From contig JAAYBH010000045.1 of assembly GCA_012718935.1 (NCBI GenBank), forward strand, positions 1-64,000: a DNA stretch of 64,000 nucleotides. Reading direction: 5' to 3'. The notes beneath the pieces are model-generated. The model was not told where the DNA came from and did no database searches. It worked only from the letters and a program-made list of their open reading frames with translations. This stretch comes from Clostridiales bacterium. Lineage in GTDB: Bacteria; Bacillota; Clostridia; Oscillospirales; Oscillospiraceae. The first letter of the stretch is position 1, and each line of letters starts with the position of its first letter. Below, piece by piece: positions 9,146 through 20,257 of the stretch. The position numbers and the translations under genes were made by a program.

Positions 9146-10678
9146 TCAGCCCTTCAGGTGCTTTTTGAGATACTGCCCGATTAAGAATTTCATGAGCTTA
9201 TCCGGCTCTTTATCGCTGAGATAAACCTTGTCGCAGAACATGATCCTGCAGGGGTCTTCGTCTGCAAACGGTTTCCAGAAAGGCATATCGGAGCCGTCGG
9301 CGTCCAGGCCGTTGGGATTGCCGGAGCGGATAAAGTTGGACCAGTAATTGCACATCAGGCGTGCCAGGTCATAATGCTTCCCGACGAACGGCCGCCAGCA
9401 TTTTGCCAGTGTCTCGAAGAAGAACCAAAGATCAGAGGAATGAAAAGCACCGGGATTGTCCCAGCCCGGAATCTCAGGATTGAAGCACCAGTAATACATC
9501 GGCGTCTTATCGCCCGTCCTTTTTTTTGCCTTCCCTAATAGTCTGATGGCATATTCCAGATGGCTGACAGTGGCTTTGTGAAGCGTCTCCGTAATGCTGC
9601 CGATAGAGGATGAACAGAGTTTCAGGAACTCGGCAGCATCATCGCCGTATGCCTCATGGGCAAAGGCTCTGAGTTCCTCCATTGTTTGAACGCGGGGGCG
9701 GTCAGGAAATTCAGTTGGCGTATGGCCAAACATCATCGGCACACGCTGGCATTTGTTCTCCATGTATAAGTCGTTGGCGTTTCCGACACAATACTTCCCG
9801 TCAATGACGGTCGTCCACCATCTTTTATATTCAACAGATTTGTCGCGGATATAAAATGCGTCCAGCTTGCGCGCCTCAGCCAGTGTGGATACGCCCAGAA
9901 ACTTGAAAAATTCAACACCCTCCAGTTCCGCCTGTTCAAGATAACGGTCGGGCCCGAAAAGCTCGCCGGGATATGCTGTCATCATCAGACCGCTGTCGAC
10001 AATGGCTTTCTGGAAAAGGCCCTCGTTCTGCGGCGACGTAACCTGCGCCATCACGCTGCCGCCGCCAGCCGACTGCCCGCCGATGGTGATATTCTCCGGG
10101 TCACCGCCGAACGCTGCAATATTCCGTTTGACCCAGCGCGTGCCGAACTGCTGATCCAGGTGGCCGAAGTTCGTTGGGGCGCCGGGGTTTTCAGCCGTGA
10201 TCTCGGGATGCGCCAAAAATCCAAAGACGTTGAGTCTATAGTTTATACTGACCACGACAATACCGCGGCGGGCGATTCGCTCGCCGTCAAATTCCATCTC
10301 CGCCGTATTGCCCTCCTGAAGTCCACCGCCGAAATACCAGACGAAAACAGGCAGTTTCTCGTCTGCATTTATTGCCGGCGTCCATATGTTCAGGTGAAGT
10401 GAATCTTCGCTCATTTCAATAGAGGGGTCTACATTCCACTCTCTTGAATAGATATTCTCGACATTCTCCCCGGGAATGTGTTGTACGGAAATCGGCGCAA
10501 ACTTGTATGCTTGAAGAACACCGTCCCAGTTCTGTGCCGGCTGGGGTGCTCTCCACCGGTTTTCTCCCACCGGGGGTGCTGCAAACGGTACGCCCTTAAA
10601 GGATGTTATGCGCGGATCGGCGGCCGGCAGTCCTTCCACCAAACCATTTTCAACAGTTACCTTTCTCAGCATGATCAT
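9146..10678 (-). CDS. type-B carboxylesterase/lipase family protein
   Basis: GVPFAAPPVGENRWRAPQ, ITIGGQSAGGGSV nucleophile elbow, FHSSDLWFFFETL His region. Confidence 0.92.
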   Translation of the reverse strand: MIMLRKVTVENGLVEGLPAADPRITSFKGVPFAAPPVGENRWRAPQPAQNWDGVLQAYKFAPISVQHIPGENVENIYSREWNVDPSIEMSEDSLHLNIWTPAINADEKLPVFVWYFGGGLQEGNTAEMEFDGERIARRGIVVVSINYRLNVFGFLAHPEITAENPGAPTNFGHLDQQFGTRWVKRNIAAFGGDPENITIGGQSAGGGSVMAQVTSPQNEGLFQKAIVDSGLMMTAYPGELFGPDRYLEQAELEGVEFFKFLGVSTLAEARKLDAFYIRDKSVEYKRWWTTVIDGKYCVGNANDLYMENKCQRVPMMFGHTPTEFPDRPRVQTMEELRAFAHEAYGDDAAEFLKLCSSSIGSITETLHKATVSHLEYAIRLLGKAKKRTGDKTPMYYWCFNPEIPGWDNPGAFHSSDLWFFFETLAKCWRPFVGKHYDLARLMCNYWSNFIRSGNPNGLDADGSDMPFWKPFADEDPCRIMFCDKVYLSDKEPDKLMKFLIGQYLKKHLKG

Positions 10679-10717
10679 TTCCTCCTTTCAAATTCCCTGC
10701 CCGTAGTAGGCGTTTTT

Positions 10718-10740
10718 CGTACATGTACGTACATTATACT
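10718..10740 (-). promoter_or_regulatory. candidate operator palindrome CGTACATGTACG (10718-10729) immediately downstream of a TATAAT -10-like box on the minus strand
   Basis: Perfect 12-bp palindrome and AGTATAATGT on the minus strand upstream of the carboxylesterase. Confidence 0.4.
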
Positions 10741-10840
10741 ATAAAAATAACTCAATTTCCTACATCTGGCAATCACAAACTATGACCAAATATCCGGTTT
10801 GTGTTTTGTAGATACTGTGGAATAAGAAAACTGAGATATT

Positions 10841-10951
10841 TCAGGTGGTTTCCTTTTCCTCAACGATCCAGGGGATCATGCCACCGGGATGATATCTACC
10901 TGAAACGATCATGATTCTCAATTTGTCGGCGAGCTTCTCGTATTTTGTCAT
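10841..10951 (-). pseudogene. truncated GntR-family regulator N-terminus (36 aa)
   Basis: Read from minus strand: MTKYEKLADKLRIMIVSGRYHPGGMIPWIVEEKETT*, matching the start of GntR winged helices (Y-x2-LA-x2-LR-x2-I-x-SG-x-Y-x-PG-x2-IP); ends inside the HTH. Confidence 0.6.
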
Positions 10952-11101
10952 ATGACGACCTCAGGTTGAAGGATTGTTTGAATATTCTATATCACGAAGA
11001 ATCCCAATTGAACAGATATTTAAAACAGTTTCAAATGATAATTGCCGGAGGCTGCTCTGGGTGTATAATAAACGCATACAAACCATAAGGAGTGTCGCAT
11101 C

Positions 11102-12277
11102 TTGAACAGTTTTTCATTTTGGAGCCCGACGAAGATCGTATTCGGCGCGGACACCGCCCGCTGTGCCGGTCAGGAGGTCAAGCTATTCGGCAGTTCAAAC
11201 ATACTGGTCCTTTATGGCGGCGGCAGCGCAGTAAAAAGCGGTTTGCTGGACAAGGTATCCCAATCACTGACAGAAGCCGGCCTGCAATATCACTGCGTTG
11301 GAGGCATACAACCGAATCCCCGTGCGGAACTTGCCCAGCAGATCGTTGATGCCTACTGGATGCAGGAGATTGATTTTGTCCTCGGTGTCGGCGGCGGCAG
11401 CGTGATTGATACGGGAAAAGCCGTCGCGCACGGTTTCGCCTCTCCCCAAATCCCCGTATGGGATTTTTTCAGCGGAAAAGCTCAGGTCACGGCATCCCTT
11501 CCTGTCGGCGCAATCCTGACTATCGCCGCTGCAGGAAGCGAAACAAGTGATTCCGCCGTGCTCACCAATCAAGCACTGGGAGAAAAGCGCGGCCTCTCAA
11601 CGCCTTTTAACAGACCGAAATTTACCCTGATGGACCCGACCCTGACATATACGCTGCCGCCGAGGCATACGGCCTGCGGTGTGACGGATATCCTGATGCA
11701 TACCCTGGACCGATATTTTGCCCCTGATACCGATAATGCTGTCACTGACGGATTAGCCGAGTCACTGATGCGCACCGTTATCCAATACGGCAGGCATGCA
11801 ATGGAGAAGCCCAATGATTATAAAGCGCGGTCTGAATTAATGTGGGCCGGGAGCCTCTCTCACAATGGACTCACAGGTCTCGGCCAGTCAAAGGATTTTG
11901 CCGTCCATCAGTTGGGTCACGCGCTCTCGGCCAGATACGACATTCCTCACGGCGAGAGCTTGTCTGCCGTTTGGGGCGCTTGGGCAAAAACCGTCTGCCG
12001 TGAAAACATTGCCCGATTTGCACAATACGCGCGTTATGTCTGGCTTGTTACCGATCCGGATGACATAACCGCGGCGTATGCTGGCATTGCTCGGACAGTG
12101 GAGTATTTCCGTTCGCTCGGTATGCCCGTTACCATTACACAAGCCGCCGGCCCGCAATCTGAGGAAGACATTGACGAATTAACAGAGCTGTGTAGCTATC
12201 ATGGAACACGGAGAATAGGGTCGTTTAAAGTCCTGGATGCGCATGCCATCCGAACCATCTATAATTTGGCGAAATAA
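11102..12277 (+). CDS. iron-containing alcohol dehydrogenase family protein
   Basis: TTG start; NSFSFWSPTKIVFGADT, GVGGGSVIDTGKA, GAILTIAAAGSETSDSAV, HQLGHALSARYDIPHGESL. Confidence 0.92.
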   Translation: MNSFSFWSPTKIVFGADTARCAGQEVKLFGSSNILVLYGGGSAVKSGLLDKVSQSLTEAGLQYHCVGGIQPNPRAELAQQIVDAYWMQEIDFVLGVGGGSVIDTGKAVAHGFASPQIPVWDFFSGKAQVTASLPVGAILTIAAAGSETSDSAVLTNQALGEKRGLSTPFNRPKFTLMDPTLTYTLPPRHTACGVTDILMHTLDRYFAPDTDNAVTDGLAESLMRTVIQYGRHAMEKPNDYKARSELMWAGSLSHNGLTGLGQSKDFAVHQLGHALSARYDIPHGESLSAVWGAWAKTVCRENIARFAQYARYVWLVTDPDDITAAYAGIARTVEYFRSLGMPVTITQAAGPQSEEDIDELTELCSYHGTRRIGSFKVLDAHAIRTIYNLAK

Positions 12278-12368
12278 CGCAGCACCTGTCCAAGGCTGGT
12301 GTTCCGCTTGTTTCACACAACCGAAATAAAATAGAGAGAGGATGAGCTCTACCCAATTCATCGGAAAT

Positions 12369-12418
12369 AAAAGCGCAGCTGTGGTACACTAACCAGGTGC
12401 AGTCACATCTGCGCTTTT
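12369..12418. terminator. bidirectional Rho-independent-like terminator
   Basis: AAAAGCGCAG..TGTG...CACA.CTGCGCTTTT inverted repeat between converging genes ending at 12277 (+) and 12484 (-). Confidence 0.85.
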
Positions 12419-12483
12419 GCTAAATATACGCTATGGGGAGCAGCTGATTTGCAATTTAAGTATCCCGAGTTTTTAAGTGTTCG

Positions 12484-13983
12484 TTACATTTTTTGCCCGT
12501 AAAGCTTCTCCGGATCGTAGACCTTTCGGGCATCGCCCTCGGCTTTTGCGGCTTTTGCCATTTCTGTATAAAGGCCGTACTCATGTTCTTCGCAAAACTG
12601 TGTCAACGCGGGATCTGTTCTCGAATTTCTCGGTAAGGGAACATCCTGGTCAATCAGAATGTTCTGAACTGTCTTGATGTTGACATTTCTCACGGTGGTT
12701 CCGTCCTTCAGGGCAACGGCGGCGGCGACTCCGGCCGCCTGACCAGTTCCTATACATTGCGGGATGAGTGTCAGCCAATCGATTGCGATGTCATCTGCAG
12801 AAATGTGTCTTCCTGGGCATAGCAGATTATCAGCTATCTTAGGCAGAATAGACCGGTATGGGATTTCGACAGGCCCATTGTCGTTAAGCGGACAAACTGT
12901 CGAATGCCATGCTATGACGTCGTCATACTTTGGAGCAAAAGCAAAATCATTCGGAGTCATCACGTGTTCACCGTTGAGCCTGTAACTGCAGCGGGCTCCC
13001 AACTGCGGCGCGATGTCGTACAAAAAGGCGTTTCTGAAAGCAACGGGACACACCTCTCGGAGATATTCAAGAACATCACGCATTGAATTGCGAACGATGA
13101 TTTCGGTTTTGGTAAGATCCTCAATCTTGGCACAATCCTTGTTTGGGATCCAATTGTTTACCCAGCAGATGTCGTTTCGGCTCGAAGCTATAATCATACT
13201 GGGGAATCCGGCAATTTTTCCAAGGGATTGATACATTCCGGCGTCACTGTCCGGCCGGGTCCTCAGCCACTCTTGATAGAGATCCCAGTTGATGCCGCCA
13301 ATCCTCCAGACAAGAGCCGTTTTATTGGACCGGGTATTGCTGCTGGCCAGTGCTGTAAATGGTGCTCCGGTCTGGCGGAATATATCGCCGTCGCCGGTGG
13401 CATCGATGACGGTTTTCGCGTAGATCACCTGTCGGCCTTCCTTGCTCTCAAAAATAACACCCTTGACGTTATTGCCGTCCATGATCGGTTTTGTTCCCCA
13501 GCTGTGGTACAGAACCTTGATTCTGTCCCGCTCCTCAAGCAGCATTTTATCCATTTCGATTTTCAGCTGATTCGGCTCAAAATAAACCGCTCGGACAAGC
13601 GAGGGTGTCTTGCTGCGGGTAACGCACCCATGTATGGCTCTCCAAGCACCCGTCAGCAGCGGATCTGTCATTCCAGCTTGTGAGAGTTTCGGACCGAGAA
13701 CGGCATTCGGAATGCTTTCCATCCTTGTAAACCATTCCTCCTGAATGCCGCGCACGAACGATTTGCCAAACCAGGTGAGCGCCGGTACCATAATGACATA
13801 ACCGCCTGTGACGTCGCCGCCCATATAGCCATAGCGCTCCATCAGGACGATGTTCTTGGCTCCGGCCCTTGCCGCCGCTAATGCGGCGCTGTGCCCTGCA
13901 CTGCCGCCGCCAACGACAAGAATATCGCACTCGTCATATACGTTAAGTGTATTTGCAGGTTCAAGATAAACCTTGGCTGCCAT
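12484..13983 (-). CDS. FAD-dependent oxidoreductase (PF12831-like)
   Basis: Dinucleotide-binding motif DILVVGGGSAGHSAALAAARAGAKNIVLMER; VIDATGDGDIFRQTG; LCPGRHISADDIA. Confidence 0.85.
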   Translation of the reverse strand: MAAKVYLEPANTLNVYDECDILVVGGGSAGHSAALAAARAGAKNIVLMERYGYMGGDVTGGYVIMVPALTWFGKSFVRGIQEEWFTRMESIPNAVLGPKLSQAGMTDPLLTGAWRAIHGCVTRSKTPSLVRAVYFEPNQLKIEMDKMLLEERDRIKVLYHSWGTKPIMDGNNVKGVIFESKEGRQVIYAKTVIDATGDGDIFRQTGAPFTALASSNTRSNKTALVWRIGGINWDLYQEWLRTRPDSDAGMYQSLGKIAGFPSMIIASSRNDICWVNNWIPNKDCAKIEDLTKTEIIVRNSMRDVLEYLREVCPVAFRNAFLYDIAPQLGARCSYRLNGEHVMTPNDFAFAPKYDDVIAWHSTVCPLNDNGPVEIPYRSILPKIADNLLCPGRHISADDIAIDWLTLIPQCIGTGQAAGVAAAVALKDGTTVRNVNIKTVQNILIDQDVPLPRNSRTDPALTQFCEEHEYGLYTEMAKAAKAEGDARKVYDPEKLYGQKM

Positions 13984-14064
13984 TTTTTATCCCTCCAGTT
14001 TTTTCAGCAAATAAGGCTGACATTCCCCCCGGACCGGAATATCTGAAATCAGCAGACCGGCAAT

Positions 14065-14406
14065 TCAGCGTTTTCCGGAAGGTGGCGTCATGTTGGGAGG
14101 CGGCGGATTCTTCATGCCGACGCGGAACTCCTCGCCCGTCTCTTTTCTTTTCCAGATCGTCGAGATACGCTGCTTTGCCGGCGCCACAAGTGTGATGGCG
14201 TGGCGGGGACATTCCTCCACACAACCGCCGCAGAACCAGCATTCTTCTGCATAAAGCACGATGGGCTCTTTCCCTTTTTTGGGATTCGGTATCATCACAT
14301 CTGTGGGACAGACGTTGACACAGGCGTTGCAGCCGACACATTTATTCGCATCAAACTTCAGGACACGGCACGGTCCCGCTTGACTGGGCATGGAAAAAAT
14401 ACTCAT
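14065..14406 (-). CDS. 2x[4Fe-4S] ferredoxin, AprB-like electron-transfer subunit
   Basis: CVGCNACVNVCPTDVM ... CWFCGGCVEECP; likely ATG at 14406 (ORF track extends further upstream). Confidence 0.88.
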   Translation of the reverse strand: MSIFSMPSQAGPCRVLKFDANKCVGCNACVNVCPTDVMIPNPKKGKEPIVLYAEECWFCGGCVEECPRHAITLVAPAKQRISTIWKRKETGEEFRVGMKNPPPPNMTPPSGKR

Positions 14407-14419
14407 GGTTCTTCCTTTC

Positions 14420-16429
14420 TCAGCCGATCTCGGCGTATCGCTGGTAGTTTTCTTCAAGGTCGTTTGAATAGGGCGCCTCAAGATAATAACGGTGAGAGAC
14501 AAGCCTCGACCGAGTCTCGTCATCTTTCTGGCTCACTGAAACAAAGGCGTTCCAATCCGCCGGGTCTACCTCGGGATAATCCATCCTCTTGAAGTTGAGG
14601 ATTCTTGAGCTGGCCTTTCTTGCCTTCGAGGCTTCCATGCAGCATTTTCCGAGATCAATGAGACTGAAGCACTCAAGAAGCCTTGCCAGCTCATGAGGAT
14701 TGCTGGCATAGGTCCGCTCGCCCTCTGTTTCAAGCAGATCGTTGAACCTTTTAACCCCCAATTCGAGCGTCAGATCTGTCTTGACCTCGCTTCCGCAGTA
14801 GTCCTGCATTATGCGGGCGATGGCGTAGTTCATTTCCTTCCAGCCGATATCCCCGTCCTCACGCGTCACCGGAGCGTAGCAACGTTCTTTTTCCTTTTTA
14901 ATCTGTTCCGAATCCGGCTCGACCGCGCCATTTTTTTTGGCAAAGGCCGCAGCCTGGCGCCCCGCATACCGCCCTGTCGTATGGGCTTCACCGTGGCAGC
15001 CCGAGCCGAAGATCGGCGTACCGCCGGCCGCGAACAGGCCGGGCAATGTGGACTGTAGCCTCCAGTCCGTCAGAAAGCCGCCGCCGCCCATACTGCACCA
15101 GTTCGGCGGATTATGTGTATTCACACCGCTCCAGGCGGCACCGAAGGCGTAGTAATCGGGATTGTAAACAGGCATCTGAAGCATATCCTTGTCCGGGTCG
15201 AAGCCCCACTGCGTGAGCGTCTCGTATATTGGTACCCGGCATTTCCCCTCCTGGGAGAGCATCATACCGAAAATCAGCCGCCTGTGCTTTTCAGGGAGGA
15301 GCGTAAAATCGTTATACAGCGGCAGCTTATATTCCCCGCTTCTGATTTTTTGGCCGAGCTTGGGATCGAGCGACGTGATCAGATAATCCTTACCGTTGGC
15401 CATATTGAGTCCGATACCATGTCCGATCACGAATTTATCCGGTCGCGAGGACTCGTATATCTGCCGCTCCTCCTCTAAAAGCTCACCATAAGAGTTTGCA
15501 TACGAAACGGTCCGGCCTTCCGCGTCAACTGCAGGGGCGCCCTGATATGTATTGTCTGTGTTACCCATACTGTACGGCGCATATCCCATCCCGGAGATGG
15601 CCCGCGCCGCCTGATGCTCCATGAGCACCATTTCAGCGCCGGCTTTCCAGCCGATCGAATGGCCGGCTGCCGTTTGGTTGAGATTGTACATCGCGGCGCT
15701 TTGCGTCAGTTCAGGCGCAAAGGACCAGAGCCGTCCGACAGTCCCCGTGGCGATGACAACCGCCTTTGCTTTGAAAATGTAAAATTCGCCGGTTCTGTCG
15801 TTAATTCCTGTTGCACCGACGACCCGCGTCCCCTGCTTTCCGCCCTCTGTCAGAAGCGATGTTATGCAGATCCTATCATAAACGTCACAGCCGAGCCGCC
15901 GCATTTCAGCGTCCACACAGGGTTTGATATTATGGCCGTAAATGCGCAGGCAATGCTTGTTTTCGACATCGTAGGCAAACAGAAGCTTTGTCTCCTCATC
16001 CCGGAACATCGTGTCCTTGAACTCGTCATCCTCATCCCGTATCTGGACGCCCATCTGCTCCGTCTCGAGCAGCGTATCCCAGCCTTCCTTGCCGATGATA
16101 TAGCGCGCCGAACCATTCGTATAACCACCTGCGCACTCCATGGCCACTTCAGAGTACATTTCCGGCGTTACTTTTGAACAGGGATTCGTGACAGCCCCGT
16201 GCCAGTGATCCACACCGGCTCCGCCGTTTCCGCTTCTTTTTGAAAATCCCCGGTCCGCCACAGCGACCGTCGCGCCTTTCCTGCGGGCTTCGATCGCCGC
16301 GCGGCAGCCTGCGACGCCGCCGCCGACGACCAGCACATCAGACTCGACGACATTTTCCTTTCCATAATTCACTTTGTACGGCCACTCAGGCAGTTTCCCG
16401 GTTTTCTTTACATACTCATGCCAGTTCAT
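14420..16429 (-). CDS. FAD-binding fumarate-reductase/AprA-like flavoprotein
   Basis: SDVLVVGGGVAGCRAAIEARRKGATVAVADRG; GNGGAGVDHWHGAVTNPCS; GLFAAGG; paired with ferredoxin 14 bp downstream. Confidence 0.9.
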   Translation of the reverse strand: MNWHEYVKKTGKLPEWPYKVNYGKENVVESDVLVVGGGVAGCRAAIEARRKGATVAVADRGFSKRSGNGGAGVDHWHGAVTNPCSKVTPEMYSEVAMECAGGYTNGSARYIIGKEGWDTLLETEQMGVQIRDEDDEFKDTMFRDEETKLLFAYDVENKHCLRIYGHNIKPCVDAEMRRLGCDVYDRICITSLLTEGGKQGTRVVGATGINDRTGEFYIFKAKAVVIATGTVGRLWSFAPELTQSAAMYNLNQTAAGHSIGWKAGAEMVLMEHQAARAISGMGYAPYSMGNTDNTYQGAPAVDAEGRTVSYANSYGELLEEERQIYESSRPDKFVIGHGIGLNMANGKDYLITSLDPKLGQKIRSGEYKLPLYNDFTLLPEKHRRLIFGMMLSQEGKCRVPIYETLTQWGFDPDKDMLQMPVYNPDYYAFGAAWSGVNTHNPPNWCSMGGGGFLTDWRLQSTLPGLFAAGGTPIFGSGCHGEAHTTGRYAGRQAAAFAKKNGAVEPDSEQIKKEKERCYAPVTREDGDIGWKEMNYAIARIMQDYCGSEVKTDLTLELGVKRFNDLLETEGERTYASNPHELARLLECFSLIDLGKCCMEASKARKASSRILNFKRMDYPEVDPADWNAFVSVSQKDDETRSRLVSHRYYLEAPYSNDLEENYQRYAEIG

Positions 16430-16473
16430 AAAAACCTCCTATTTTTAAGGAATGATGCGACGGTATCCATTTT

Positions 16474-17490
16474 TTACTTATTCATGCCCGGCATAATCAT
16501 CTTGGACGATGCCATGTTCTTTCTGGTCTTTCGAGTCTTGAAACTGTCGAGTGTGAGCGCAATGACGAGCAGCATGCCGTTGACAAGGGTGACAAACCAA
16601 AGCGGCAGCTGCATGGATTGCAGTGCATAGGACAGCACTGAGATGAGTATGACGCCGCAAAATGCCGCACCGAGGCTGCCCGACCCGCCCATGAAGGATA
16701 TACCTCCGAGAATAGCTGACGTCAGCGCCGTCATTTCCGGCATCAATACGATCAGACCGGTGGGATTGTACATTTTCTGCTGTGATGACCAGATCAGACC
16801 GCCGATTGCCGCCAGGATACCGTTATTGACATAGAGCATGCTTTTGATCTTGTTCGGATTAAGCCCGGCCAGACGCGACGCCAGGGGATTACCCCCCACC
16901 ATCAGAATGCTCCTGCCGAACCGTGTCCATTTTAGTACAAAGCTGTAAACAATGATGACAGCAACAACAAAGACAAACAGCCATGGGATGGGGGTACTAC
17001 CAATAGTGGCAGAGCTCATTTTAGTAAACGCCGGATTGTTGATCGCCACATAGTTTCCTTTGGTTGCCCATCTGGCAAGGCCGCCCCAGACCGACGCCAT
17101 GCCGATGGTCGCAATAAAAGGCATCAGCCTGAGCCCATGCGCCAGAAAGGCGTTAATGCCTCCGCAGAGGGCGCCGGTAATAATTGCAGCCAGAGCAGCA
17201 ACCGTCCAGGGGATACCGGGGAACCATTGCATGCATTTCAAAAATATGAGCGTACTGATCGTCGCATGGGCGCTTGTCGCGAAGTCAAAACCTCCGCCCA
17301 TGAGAAGCATTGCAACGCCCACACCGAAGATCCCGGCAAAGCACAGGTTTGACAAGAGCTGCTTGGCATTACCTGTTGTAAATGAGCCTGGTGTATCAAT
17401 ATATGTAATCACAAGGACAATCAGGATGAGGATTATAAGAAGGGCGGACTTTCCGCTCATCATCTTTTTAAGCAAGGATCGTTTCTTCAT
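16474..17490 (-). CDS. ribose-type (BPD_transp_2) ABC transporter permease
   Basis: Polytopic; GVGVAMLLMGGGFDFATSAHATIS, MVGGNPLASRLAGLN, AILGGISFMGGSGSLGAAFCGV. Confidence 0.92.
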   Translation of the reverse strand: MKKRSLLKKMMSGKSALLIILILIVLVITYIDTPGSFTTGNAKQLLSNLCFAGIFGVGVAMLLMGGGFDFATSAHATISTLIFLKCMQWFPGIPWTVAALAAIITGALCGGINAFLAHGLRLMPFIATIGMASVWGGLARWATKGNYVAINNPAFTKMSSATIGSTPIPWLFVFVVAVIIVYSFVLKWTRFGRSILMVGGNPLASRLAGLNPNKIKSMLYVNNGILAAIGGLIWSSQQKMYNPTGLIVLMPEMTALTSAILGGISFMGGSGSLGAAFCGVILISVLSYALQSMQLPLWFVTLVNGMLLVIALTLDSFKTRKTRKNMASSKMIMPGMNK

Positions 17491-17503
17491 GTCATATTCT
17501 CCC

Positions 17504-19039
<1,536 letters not shown>

Positions 19040-19084
19040 AAAAGCTGCTCTCGCTTTCTATCATGTTGATTCAGGAAATTCAAA

Positions 19085-20098
19085 CTAAACGCCGAGGCGT
19101 TTGTTTTGCCGCTTCTGACTCCAGACATCGAGCGTTAGCGCAAAAATCAGCAGCGCACCCGACAACACCGATGTGAGATATGTACTGGAGCCGCCGATCA
19201 TCATGCCCTTGTAGAAGGTCTTGAGTAAAAGCAGTCCGACAAAAGCGCCGCCCATGCCGCCTGAGCCGCCGGAAAAGGAGATGCCGCCTAAAATTGCCGC
19301 GGTAAGCCCTGTAAACTGATCACCGCTCAGCGCCTGCAGACTGCCTTGCTTTGAACGTGCCGTATAGATCACGCCGGATAAGCCTCCAAGCAGTGAGCAG
19401 TTGATAAACAAAAAATAAGAAATCTTCTTGGAGTTAATGCCGGAGAGCCGTGAGGCCATCGGATTTCCGCCGATCATATAGATGCTCCTGCCCATTTTTG
19501 TCTTTTTTAGAATCAAGCCGTAGATAATGAAGGCGACTATGACAAGAAAAACGGTCGCTGGTATAAAACCTGCCACAGAATAATTGCCGACACTGGTGAG
19601 CGTGGAGTCTTTAAAATTAATGTTGCTCTGCATGACGCCCTGAGAATCTGTTGCAAGCAGCAGCATGATCGCTTTGACGATGGCGGTCATCGCCATTGTC
19701 GCGATAAAGGGAACGAGCCTGAGCTCATTGACAAGTATTGCGTTGATCAAGCCGACGGTGCCTGCCAAACCAAGGGCAATGATGACGCCGAGATACCAGG
19801 GCAGGCCCCACCAGGATATGGAGATGGCGACAATAATGCCCGTCATTGCTCCGACCGAAGCCTGGGACAGATCAATGGCCCCGGACACAATCAGGCATGC
19901 GGCGCCAATAGCGAGAAAGGCCGGAACGGCAAGATCCTGAAGGATGCCGATAAATGTATTGGCACTGAAGAATCTGGCATCATTCAGTAATGCAAGAATT
20001 GTAAAAATCAGAATCAATATTGCAAGCAGAATGACAAGGGTAAAGGCTTGGGATCGAATCATTCTTTTGAGAAATGAAGTTCTGGATAAATTATCCAT
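19085..20098 (-). CDS. ribose-type ABC transporter permease
   Basis: Polytopic; SGAIDLSQASVGAMTGI, IGGNPMASRLSGINSKKI, AILGGISFSGGSGGMGGAFVG. Confidence 0.92.
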   Translation of the reverse strand: MDNLSRTSFLKRMIRSQAFTLVILLAILILIFTILALLNDARFFSANTFIGILQDLAVPAFLAIGAACLIVSGAIDLSQASVGAMTGIIVAISISWWGLPWYLGVIIALGLAGTVGLINAILVNELRLVPFIATMAMTAIVKAIMLLLATDSQGVMQSNINFKDSTLTSVGNYSVAGFIPATVFLVIVAFIIYGLILKKTKMGRSIYMIGGNPMASRLSGINSKKISYFLFINCSLLGGLSGVIYTARSKQGSLQALSGDQFTGLTAAILGGISFSGGSGGMGGAFVGLLLLKTFYKGMMIGGSSTYLTSVLSGALLIFALTLDVWSQKRQNKRLGV

Positions 20099-20190
20099 AC
20101 AAACCTCCTTAATACCTTATTTCTCAATACGGCCACTGAGCTGAATCTCAGGCTTTGCAGCACAATGTCCCGGCATTTGCGTTCAGCGTG

Positions 20191-20226
20191 GAAACCGGCT
20201 CCCAGAAGATATGAGGAGCCGGTTTC
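20191..20226 (-). promoter_or_regulatory. intercistronic hairpin after substrate-binding-protein gene
   Basis: GAAACCGGCTCC / GGAGCCGGTTTC perfect 12-bp stem, between SBP stop (20258, -) and permease start (20098, -). Confidence 0.8.
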
Positions 20227-20257
20227 CGGGAACTGTCATCTCAATTGGAGGGAATGC

